A stretch of DNA of 64,000 nt from Aralia elata (Eukaryota > Streptophyta > Magnoliopsida > Apiales > Araliaceae). Made by a program: the position numbers and the translations under genes. This document shows, one piece after another, positions 11,865 to 20,845 of the stretch (positions are counted from its first letter, which is position 1; each line of letters starts with the position of its first letter). Below the pieces are notes generated by a model. It was not told the origin of the DNA. It saw only the letters and a list, made by a program, of their open reading frames with translations, and did no database searches. The stretch spans positions 10,877,778 through 10,941,777 of the forward strand of contig CM068383.1 in NCBI GenBank assembly GCA_034770075.1. The letters run 5' to 3'.

Positions 11865-13360
11865 ATATCAAATATTATTAAAATTTTAAAATGCACAAAA
11901 TTCAGTTTATGGTAAACCAGCAATATTACAACATAACATTGCTAAGAACCAACTCAAGAGGTGACAACGGGGAGCTCATTTGGCAATATTGTTCTATATT
12001 TTTGGTGTTGCATACGAAACAAAAATAGAATCATGTTATGTTCTGTTTGCCAGTATTTTTAAATTTTACAGTGCACAATAAGGGGGTTGGAGGGTGGGAA
12101 GTATAGAAAATTGTTGGATAGTCTATATCAGAGCGACTAATATATTGAATTATTAGAAAAACAGATATTGAAGAGAAAATCCCATATTGACAAAATTACA
12201 TTCGTCCTAACCAAAGGTGAGTGTTTCTATGTGAGGAACAGTGAGATGAGCTGGACTGAAGCTGCTGCAATAGTAGGGTAATGTTGGACGAAATGGGAAA
12301 ACGAGGCAACAAGGAAGACATGATGCTTATCCTAATATGAAAGAAAAAAATATATATGTAGATATTTAGGAGAAGGTTATTTAAGATGAGAGCATTTGAG
12401 CTTGCTTCAGGAAATAGCTTTTCAGCATTTAGAAGAAACATGTTAAAAAATTTCAGCAATACAATGATGTGTAGTGATGCAGTCACATCACCGGAATCAG
12501 ATAAATTTACGATTACACTGTAACCAACAAAAATTATCGAAGCAGAACAATGATTGATGCCGACTTGGACACCTAGATCAAAAAAACAAATGAAAGGCCC
12601 AAACAAACATGCTACAAAACAAACCTCTAGAAACCAATCTGCTTAGCAGCTTGCCAACAATTATAATCCAAAGGAGGTCAAAAGACAACACAACTACATA
12701 TTAGGAACCCAAGAACTATGAAGAATCCAAATATTACACAAAGATAACAAGCATATAAATTCTCTTCTGAAAGACATATTGTAACTGTGGACCTAATTAA
12801 CTTCACAAAACAACATCATTCTCATTGGCATTTTACTAAAGATACAATTTCTTTTTGTTAAATGATGTTGGTAATTTCGAAAAAGATTTATTTCATTTGA
12901 ACACAACAATGAATGCTATCCAAATATTAATGAAGTTTAAATCAGAGCATACAACAAAATGATATGACAAATTAAGAAAGGTAATATGATAATATTTCAA
13001 GGCATATGATAGTATTTCAAATACCTGTACAATAGAGACCATGCATAATTCAGAACAATGAGACCATTTTATAAACTGCACAAATTTCAAGCTGCCAGAA
13101 TTCCCTAAAATTCTAAACTTTTCTGTCACTTCACTAGAATGAAAGAATGCAATTTATAAGCACCAAGTTACTGTACAGAGCTTAAACAAGCGAACAATGA
13201 AACTCAAGGTAACACTAACAACATTCATATGATTTTGTTAAAGGCTTAAAAACAACAAATATGTGAACTGATAAATTGGATTTATTCAATTGGATTTTGA
13301 AATAAACCTAGAAATTCAGTCTAAATTAAGAAATTGAAATAGTATATCTGCTAGTAGACT

Positions 13361-14153
13361 AAGGTGTTGTTTGTTTGGCTCTTAACAGGTCTGAATGGAC
13401 TGCCTCTTATTCGCTAAGAGGCAGTGTGTTGTTTGTTTTCTTTTTTGTTGCCTTTTAATGCCTCTAACTAGTTAAGATACAAAATCAAGTCTAGATTATT
13501 AAGAGACATGTCTGAATGAATTTGACTTTTTTAGACAAAAATACCCTCTTCAATATTATTATTTTCCTTTCCTATCCACTACCACCAGCGCCGCCGCCAC
13601 CGGCGCCACCACCAAATCTACTGTCGTCACTACCAGATCTACCAACACCAATACCATATCTACCACCACCACTACCAGATCTACCAACAACAACACTATT
13701 TAGAAGAAAGGTGGGGCGGGTGGATAGAGAGAGAGGGGGCAGGCGGGGGGGGGCGGGAGGAGGGGGAGGGGGTAGGCGGGGAGGAGGGGGGAGGGGATGG
13801 GCGGTGGGACGGGGCAGGCGGGAGGGAGGGAGGGAGGAGGGGGTGGGGTGGGAGGAAGGGGCAGGCGGGGAGGGGGAGGGGCGGGGAGGGGGACGGCGGG
13901 GGGCGGGGGCAGGCGGGGAGGGGAGGGGGAGGAGGGGCAGGCAGGGAGAGGGGGGAGGGAAGAAGAAGAGGCTTTGTCCTTTTCTTTTTTTTTATTATAG
14001 GGTTAAATTTGTAAAACCATCTTATTCAGACATTTTAAAAAAATAATTATCAAACGCCATTTTTTCATTCAGATACAATTCTATTCAGATGCTCTATATT
14101 ATTCAGATGTCTAAACTGTTCAGATCTTAACAACCAATTTTATCAAACACCAC
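13361..14153. mobile_element. nested hAT-like MITE carrying C-rich then G-rich sequence
   Basis: The left end AAGGTGTTGTTTG and the right end, inverted AGGTGGTGTTTG, plus matching subterminal TTAACA and CAGATCT blocks, give an imperfect inverted-repeat element. A target duplication is not clear: AAGAAATTGAAA occurs at 13329 and right after the right end, but the left copy is about 20 bp away from the element edge. Inside is a CCA/GCC-rich tract (13577-13690) followed by a G-rich tract. Confidence 0.45.
13708..13970. repeat. G-rich degenerate minisatellite
   Basis: Irregular GGGGAGG / GGCGGGG units give long runs of G on the plus strand with quadruplex-forming potential. The reading frames through it are low-complexity Gly/Arg artefacts. 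A second tract at about 14413-14590 arose by tandem duplication. Confidence 0.9.
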
Positions 14154-15050
14154 CTAAGAAATTGAAAGAAGAATCAGTACAAATGAAATACATATACATG
14201 TGAAAAAGTAAGATAACATTTATCATGATGCTACTATTATAGCCAGACATATAATAACCAGTATAAAAACTACATTCAAGTTCATGACCTAAGACAAAAT
14301 AATAAAAGGCCTAAGGAACATTAATCGAAGTACTTACTTGCAACGAAACTCGCAATGATTTAGTGTCGATCTGTAGTCAATTGCGAACTAGGGTTACAAT
14401 TCCAAATCGCTACAGGAGGGAGGGAGGGGGTGGGGCAGGAGGAAGGGGTAGGCGGGGAGGGGGAGGGGCGGGAGGAGGGGGAGGCGGGGCGGGGGAGGGG
14501 GAGGGGCGAGAGGAGGGGGAGGCGGGGAGAGGGAGGGGCGGGAGGAGGGGGCAGGCGGGGTGGGGAGAGGAGTGGCAGGCGGGGAGAGAGGAGAGGGAAG
14601 AAGAAGAGGCTTTGTCCTTTTCTTTTTTTTATTATAGGGTTAAATTTGTAAAATCATCTTATTCAGACATTTTAAAAAAATAATTATCAAACGCCATTTT
14701 TTCATTCAAATACAATTCTATTCAGATGCTCTATATTATTCAGATGTCTAAACTGTTCAGATCTTAACAACCAATTTTATCAAACACCACCTAAGAAGTT
14801 GAGAGACGAATCAGTACAAATGAAATACATATACATGTGAAAAAGTAAGATAACATTTATCATAATGCTACTATTATAGCCAGACATACAATAACCAGTA
14901 TAAAAACTACATTCAAGTTCATAACCTAAGACAAAATAATAAAAGGCCTAAGGAACATTAATCAAAGTACTTACTTGCAACGAAACTCACAATGATTTAG
15001 TGTCGATCTGCAGTTAATTGCAAACTAGGGTTACAATTCCAAATCGCATA
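13775..15050. repeat. tandem duplication, about 638-bp period, two copies
   Basis: The segment from the G-rich tract through GGCTTTGTCCTTTTC, the MITE right end and AACTAGGGTTACAATTCC is repeated head to tail with a 638-bp offset (for example 13972 and 14610). The copies are highly similar, so the duplication is recent relative to the rest of the element. Confidence 0.85.
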
Positions 15051-15545
15051 AATCGCAGCAGGGAGTTCTACTACCAGTAATTTTGCCCCAATTCCCTTTC
15101 ACAGCAAGTTGCCGATCCCAATTCTTTTTCACAGCAAGCGAACGATCTGCATTCCAAATCGCAGAAATTGCAGTAATCGCAGCAAGTAATCGCAGAAATC
15201 GTTGATCGCAGCAGGTAATCGCAGAAATCGTTGAGATTGTGTAGTTGCAGGTGAAAAATCGTTGATCGCAGCAGGGGTGAGAACTGAGAAACTCGTCCGC
15301 TAAAATTTCTAGCAGACGATCTGCAGTCAATTTCGAACTAGGGTTCCAATTTCAAATCGCAGAAATTGCAGTACTTGCAGCAAGTTATCGCAGAAATCGT
15401 TGATCGCAGCAGGTAATCGCAAAAATCGTTGAGATTGTGTAGTTGCAGGTGAAAACTCGTTGATCGCAACTGAGGTGAGAACTGAGAAACTCGTCCGCTA
15501 GAATTTCTAGCGGACTTATTATTTTTGCGTTGACTTGCCCTAATT
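15050..15545. repeat. local direct repeats of AATCGCAGAAATCGTTGATCG-type units
   Basis: Short units such as AATCGCAG and GTTGATCGCAGCAGG recur. A larger unit of about 200 bp ending in a GTCCGCTA...TTTCTAGC pair occurs twice (about 15140-15320 and 15340-15520). The second copy ends in the perfect inverted pair GTCCGCTAGAA / TTCTAGCGGAC at 15495-15517. Confidence 0.75.
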
Positions 15546-15705
15546 AGGGGCATAATTATCCAAAAATATTTTTAATCTAGTCCGCTAGTTCTTCTAGCGG
15601 ACGGCGAGAGGTGTTTTTTAATCCAAACCATTGATAGTTGTTATGGAAGGCAGAGATGCTATTTGCTAATTTTTAATTCATAGCAAATATATGCTATGGA
15701 TCATT

Positions 15706-15747
<42 letters not shown>

Positions 15748-15748
<1 letters not shown>

Positions 15749-15990
15749 GTAATAATCCATAGCATTTATTTGTTATGGATCAAAAATTGACAAATAACAT
15801 CTTTACCTTCCATTACAAAAATCAAGAGCTGCAATTTAAAAGGACATTCAGGCGTCCGCTAGGACAACTCGCTAGGACAACTAGCGGACTGGGTTAAAAT
15901 CAATTTTGGACGATTATGCCCCAATCCGAGCAAATCAACCCAGGTTAACTAATGATTTTTAAACTGTCCTCTAGTTATTCTAGCGGACGA
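15748..15990. mobile_element. solitary TIR of the same (TA)n-targeting family
   Basis: After a TA run the sequence GGTAATAATCCATAGC and about 180 bp beyond match the left TIR of the 10869-15709 element, including the GTCCGCTAGGAC / CTAGCGGAC pair. I find no matching opposite end downstream, so it is a truncated element or a half left by rearrangement. Confidence 0.65.
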
Positions 15991-16571
15991 CGCTAAAGTG
16001 AAATCGAGAACTCGAATTGAGGCTGTGAAGCAGCCGCTGTGAAATCGAATTGGGTGAAATCGAGAAATCGTTCACCTAGAAATCGAATTGGGGCTGTGAT
16101 GTCGAATTGGGTGAAATCGAGAAATCAGAGTAATTTTATTTGAAGAACCCATTGCTATTCTCATCTGTAATTTCTTTAAAAGGTTCTGATTTTTAATGCT
16201 TGTTATTATCGGATGTTCTTATAAATGTTATTCTCCATTGTTTTCCTTTTACTGAAAAATAAAATAGTTTTCCTAATCTTTGATTCTCTCCATAAGACCA
16301 CTCATGGTTTAATGGGTATATTGAATTTCACTGTCTGCATCAGTTTGTGAGACAAGGGTCGGTACCAACTACGATTTCGACCCTAGTTCCCTACATGATA
16401 AGACCTAATTGATGATAATCAAATGAGATACACAGAGATGTAGTAGTAGGTAGTAGTAGGGAGAGAGGATAGAAATAATTGACATCCCAATCTAGTTTTC
16501 TCTGTATATAATATACGACTTTTATATTTGTATTACAAGGTCTGTTCTTGGTTTTCATATTCTCTCTTATA
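15991..16571. other. intergenic with short GAAATCGAGAAATCG repeats
   Basis: Positions about 16008-16130 contain several diverged units around GTGAAATCGA and GAATTGGG. The rest shows nothing recognisable. Confidence 0.55.
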
Positions 16572-16829
16572 CTCCCTTCATCCCAAATTAATTGTTTAGT
16601 TTTGACTTTTTTAAGTTAAATTGACTATTTTTAGAATTAATAATTAAGCATATATAAATATATTTCTAAAATTATAAAAATTGGGGTTAGTAATAAATTG
16701 TGTATACTTTCTTTTGGTTATAATCTCTTCACCTATATTTTAGCAAAAATAGTAAAAAGATTAGTTTTAAAAATGGTCAATTTGACTTTAAAAAGTCAAA
16801 ACTGAGCAATTAATTTAGGACGGAGGGAG
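16572..16829. mobile_element. Stowaway MITE
   Basis: The left end CTCCCTTCATCCCAAATTAA and the inverted right end CTCCCTCCGTCCTAAATTAA are canonical Stowaway termini, flanked by TA on both sides (16570-16571 and 16830-16831). Length is 258 bp. Confidence 0.92.
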
Positions 16830-16948
16830 TATAATATAATTCATTATGCTTTTGTGTACAACTACCAAAACAAGTATAATGCAACATGTCTCTTAAGATC
16901 GTATGCTTAACTTGCTAACAGTGAAATACAATTGTTTTTTCTTATCAG

Positions 16949-18717
16949 GTAAAGAAGCACAGCAAGCACCGTAGGACCTGCAACCGGTGTGTTGAAGGGT
17001 TTGATCACCACTGCAGGGTAAGAAATGCTACTAATTATAACAGGACTTGTGTTTGAATTGCTTCAGTGGTTGAACAACTGCATTGGGAAAAGAAATTACA
17101 CGACATTCATTCTTCTCATGATATTTGTCTTGTTGATGGTTGGTGGTCTTGTATTTTTTATTTGAAATTAGTTAATAACTTCCTATGTTTGTGTGCTAAT
17201 ACAGTTGTTCCTATTTCAGCTAATAATAGGAGGAGGAACTGTCATTGCCATATTTATTAGGTGCTTTGCTGATAAACGAGGAATAGAGCATGAACTAGAG
17301 AGAAAGTTATACATAAATTTTTCCTGAGGAGTTCTTGCAGCGATATCTGTAATGTTTTTTCCTTTCTACTCCCGCTCCCACTTTACAACTAGTTTGAACA
17401 AATGTAAGTTTCGTCATGAAATTAATCGTCTCCATGCCACAGATTTTGCTGGCTTTATTGACAGCATATAGTTTAGCAGCACTGGGACAACTTTTCTTCT
17501 TTCATGTGGTTCTAATCCGAAAGGTATTAATAATTTATAACTGAACGTTTTACAAAACATCAGAGACATGCAATGGGCTATATATGCATCATTAATCTTA
17601 TAGTATGCACCTATTCGCAATATTAGAATCACAAACAACCATGAAGTTTGTATTTGTCAGTACTTTGTTTTCCAAGACTTTTCATTTCTTTTTATGTATT
17701 TCCTTAAAAACTTGACACAGTAGCACTTTGTAAAATTGAATATCATGCACCTATCTGCTAGAAGATGATCCTTTAGCCCTCAAAGATGCAAGCATAAATA
17801 TCATTTCTACAATCTAATCTAGTCGTGTTCGTGTAGTGCATTGTCCTTACTCTTGTTGTGACATCCACTATATCCTTGCTCATTCACTCAGATTTACCAC
17901 GTTTGGCAAATATGTTCTCAACTGTATGATTAAAAAATATTTGTTGCTGTTCTAGGGAATGATAACTTATGATTATATCTTTGCAATGAAAGAGGAGAAC
18001 TAGTCTATGGAAATAGAGTCATTAGAGGATTCAGATTTCTTTTCAGACGATGAGAGCATTGGCTCAGACTCCCCGGAAAATCCATCATTTCTCTAATTTC
18101 ATATGCAGAGAACAAGGAATAAATCAGGTATATTAGAGAATTTTTTTTAATTTCTTTTTTGGTAATCAGTTGCAAGGTCTTACCGGAATATTGCTTTTTA
18201 GGTTGCAGAAGCCACAAAGATTATCAATAAGAATTGATTAAGATCCTGAACAATGCACATTGACCAAGAAACAAGGCTTTCGTGCAAGTATCAACCCATG
18301 GAAACTGATAAAAATGAGCCGAGAGAAAGCTCTACTAGAGCTGAAAAGGCCAGGGAAAAGCTCATGCAACAGAAGGCAATGGCTGAACTAGATTCATTAA
18401 AGCCATTACTACTGGAGACAAAAAGCGGACCATTCGTGAACCCAGAGAGAGCGATGGCCAGTGTGGGATCAGGCTTGACAATCCTCATTTCCCAAGGGAC
18501 TCATCCAAGATCACCAGGACTTTTTTCAAGTCCAAGAAGACGATTTTCCAGCTCTCCTTCTAGAACACCTGGTGCTGTAGCTTCACAAAAGCACATATAC
18601 AGAAGCAATTTCGATTTGAAGTTAACAGAGGTCTCTCGGGAGCTTGAGACTTATATTTCGAGGCAGGTTTTGAGCTCAGTTTTGAAGGAGGCTGGGAGTG
18701 AGGCGTCTCCAAGATAG
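16949..18717 (+). pseudogene. protein S-acyltransferase (DHHC palmitoyltransferase), 5'-truncated pseudogene
   Basis: The relics of exons at 16949-17017, 17067-17138, 17220-17348, 17443-17523, 17956-18121 and 18203-18717 encode, in order, a Cys-rich DHHC domain with FDHHCRWLNNCIG, two membrane segments, an acidic loop and a Ser/Pro-rich tail with SSPRRRFSSSPSR. The family palmitoylates proteins at membranes through the DHHC Cys. The N-terminal exons are missing. Disabling changes include TGA at the FS*GVLAA position (Arg codon hit), TAG after MKEEN, an extra base before SNFICREQG, TAA in the next exon, and a lost base near 18341. The first Cys of the Cys-rich domain is Arg. A Stowaway MITE sits just upstream. 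The order matches the plant PAT subgroup with a long C-terminal tail. Confidence 0.85.
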
Positions 18718-19008
18718 GGTTCCCAGTTTGATTTTTCTCAGCCTTTAAGAAGAAAAGGCTCGAGTGCCAGTATTTTTTATGTTATCATATTTCTGTTCAG
18801 ATTGATACATGTATGATTTACTAAACAATGTACACAAGAATGAATTATCTCTATATGACAAGACACTGAAAACAAGTTGTACGTGTGTTTTAGAGAGGGA
18901 TCATGTAGAGTCTCTTCTTATTTGGTTCTTTCCAAAAACACTATACCCCACGTAACTTGGTCATGAATTGGACAGAGGTCCATGAAAACCAAACACTGCG
19001 GGGAAACC
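18718..19008. other. 3' flank of the DHHC pseudogene
   Basis: AT-rich sequence up to the solo-LTR insertion site, with no further feature. Confidence 0.55.
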
Positions 19009-19060
19009 ACTAGTGTTGGAACTTGTGGCTCATAACTGAGAAGTTTACGGATAAGGCCAA

Positions 19061-19120
19061 GTGCGGAGCGTAGCGGAGCGTTGCGGAGCGTAGCGGAGCG
19101 TAGCGGAGCGTAGCGGAGCT
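19061..19120. repeat. six tandem 10-bp units, consensus TAGCGGAGCG
   Basis: Six units run without gaps, with single-base variants in the first, third and last. The period of 10 bp is close to one DNA helical turn. Confidence 0.95.
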
Positions 19121-19173
19121 TCGCGACGCACTGGCCCATCGGAACTGAACAAAAGGTTTGGGGGGTGCGGGGT

Positions 19174-19194
19174 GCGGGGGGCGGAGCCCCCCGC
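19174..19194. repeat. perfect GC hairpin, 8-bp stem
   Basis: GCGGGGGG and CCCCCCGC flank a 5-nt CGGAG loop, inside the copia-like solo LTR. Confidence 0.9.
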
Positions 19195-19221
19195 GGTATG
19201 GTACAGAGTCACTGTACGTAC

Positions 19222-19418
19222 AGCGCGGGGCGCGCTATTGCACAGCATCAGAGTGGCGCGGGGCGCGCTAAGGCTTTTGTGGTGTTCTGCATGGGTAGCG
19301 CGGGGCGCGCCGTTGCTGGGCTTGAAACGGCGCGGGGCGCGCCACAGGCGGGTTTCAGGTTCGGATGGACTAGCGCGAGGCGCGCCAGTAGAAGCTAAGG
19401 AACGGCGCGGGGCGCGCT
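19222..19418. repeat. six interspersed copies of a 15-bp unit RGCGCGGGGCGCGCY
   Basis: Copies start at 19222, 19255, 19297, 19329, 19372 and 19404. Five share GCGCGGGGCGCGC exactly; one has GCGCGAGGCGCGC. The unit is a GCGCG/CGCGC inverted pair. Start-to-start spacings are 33, 42, 32, 43 and 32 bp, with unrelated spacer sequences. Confidence 0.95.
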
Positions 19419-19673
19419 GTTCGGCGAATTCAGTTTTCCTATTTGATTTCTGATAGGACATTATGGGTATTTGAGACATAATGTGAAGTAGGGTTGGAAT
19501 AGGATTAGTAGCTATAAATACTATCTATTGTAAAGCTCTATGAAACCTAATCAAGAGAATCAATAAACAACTAGCCGCCCGTGGACGTACCCAAGTTTTG
19601 GGGAACCACGTAAATCTCTGTGTTAATTCTATACTGTCGTGTGCGTGTGTGTTCCATCGATTCTAACAACTAG

Positions 19674-20373
19674 TCATGAGTGGATGCCGCCGATAGACGA
19701 TCATTTGACGTCAGTAATGTACAAAGGCAAGGCATAGATCCAAACTCATTATTATTTTGTTTCTTTTCCAGTAATGAGAAAAGAAGAGAAGTAGAGAGAA
19801 AAAGATGAGTAAGATCTTAAAAAACTTGCAAAACCATTTAGCATTACATCAACCTACAAAACCATGATTCGCTGCCGCATATTTCTCCAAAATTCATTCA
19901 TGTTAGTTACCTCTGGACTCCAGTAAGATCTTATACACTTTGGATAATTTTGTAACATAAGCATTTAGTGTTTAATATTTGGGAAGAGTTACTGAGTATA
20001 AATTATTAATTATGGAAAGAAAACAGTTTTAAAGGCATAACCTTCAATTAAATCACTCAATTTCTATAAATCACTCGATTATTGTCACTTCACAAGCAGT
20101 TACAAGAATCATCTTTCAGTTCCATCTCTGAAAGTCAGCAACCACATATCAGCAGAGCTACACCTCAAACTTTTTATGTCAGCAGAACAATTCCAAAGAA
20201 ATCCAGCAGGTAGTTGTTTCAGAAATGGCAAGAATCAAATTAATGGGAAAATGATTCCAGAGGGAAGTGGCTTCTCCAGTGGCATCTGTATAGTGTATTT
20301 ACCATGCCTCCAACCAAACACCTCTGCTTTGATTAGACATGCTCCACAAGTGATTTGACAGATGGTAGCAATT
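19674..20373. other. intergenic, nothing recognised
   Basis: No supported gene or repeat. It may include 3' flank of the minus-strand GH28 fragment. Confidence 0.5.
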
Positions 20374-20840
20374 TTACAGATGCTCAGGAAAAGTTTTGCA
20401 CTTGAGCGGCTCACAAATGTCTGGAGAAACAAAGTCTGAAAATCCATCAACAAAAGAACACTTCCATGGAGAGTCCGAGGTTACACGGAGAGTGATATTG
20501 GATAGACAAATGTTGACGAAATTATCCCCTTCTATTCCCTCAAGAAGGCCTGCGACTTTAACATCCTCTCCTTTAACATTTTGAATGGTAATCATTTCTA
20601 TTATGGAAAGAGCACTTGGGTCATAATACTCATCTGGGTGCTCCCCAAACTGACCATTGAAATTGGCCAGGGTCACGCCTGATATGAAGACATCTTTCAC
20701 ATAACCGCCCCGCCCAGGGGAGGTCTTTATTGTAATACCTATGTATGAATTGAAGAACTGGAGGTCTTTCCCGTGAACATCTGATACACCTCCACACATC
20801 TCACTTCCAATTGCAATACCTGAGCCTAATCCAGTCTGTC
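20374..20840 (-). pseudogene. polygalacturonase-like GH28 fragment (C-terminal part)
   Basis: The minus-strand frame reads GLGSGIAIGSEMCGGVSDV, then TIKTSPGRGGYVKDVF, GEHPDEYYDPSALSIIE and LLEGIEGDNFVNICLSNITL to a stop after FPEHL. This is the C-terminal third of plant GH28 enzymes, which hydrolyse pectin in the cell wall. The catalytic NTD, DD and GHG motifs of the N-terminal part are absent. The conserved RIK substrate motif is TIK, and about seven residues are missing before GQFGEHPDE. Upstream (higher coordinates) the fragment runs directly into the edge of the SABATH duplicon at about 20845, so the gene was cut by that rearrangement. Confidence 0.8.
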
Positions 20841-20845
20841 CAACA

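Larger units (their letters stand above)
10869..15709. mobile_element. 4.8-kb non-autonomous long-TIR element (Pack-MULE-like)
   Basis: About 170 bp at each end are inverted repeats of each other. The left end begins GGCAATGATCCATAGC, and the right end read inverted begins GAGAAATGATCCATAGC. Both contain the GTCCGCTAG / CTAGCGGAC pair. TA-rich 9-bp sequences flank it on both sides, as expected for a Mutator-like element in a (TA)n tract. No transposase is visible. The interior holds a VPS13-like fragment (11530-11864), a nested repeat element (13361-14153), G-rich minisatellites and tandem duplications. The assignment to Mutator rests on TIR length and cargo, not on a transposase. Confidence 0.65.
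19014..19668. mobile_element. solo LTR, 655 bp, Ty1/copia-like, with GC-rich repeat island
   Basis: It starts TGTTGGAACTTGTGG, ends CGATTCTAACA and is flanked by the exact 5-bp target duplication ACTAG (19009-19013 and 19669-19673). The last 150 bp (CCCGTGGACGTA, GAACCACGTAAATC, GTGTGTGTTCC) resemble the R-U5 part of plant copia LTRs. No internal region is present, hence a solo LTR. Positions 19061-19418 form a striking GC-rich island of repeats in an otherwise AT-rich LTR. Confidence 0.88.

Noticed and set aside
13516..14683. Long Gly/Arg-rich open frames
   Set aside because: They are translations of the G-rich minisatellite with no domain, and the frame content changes freely between tandem copies.
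19045..19479. Overlapping open frames on both strands in the GC-rich LTR island
   Set aside because: High GC with few stops gives spurious frames; the sequence is repeat units inside a solo LTR.
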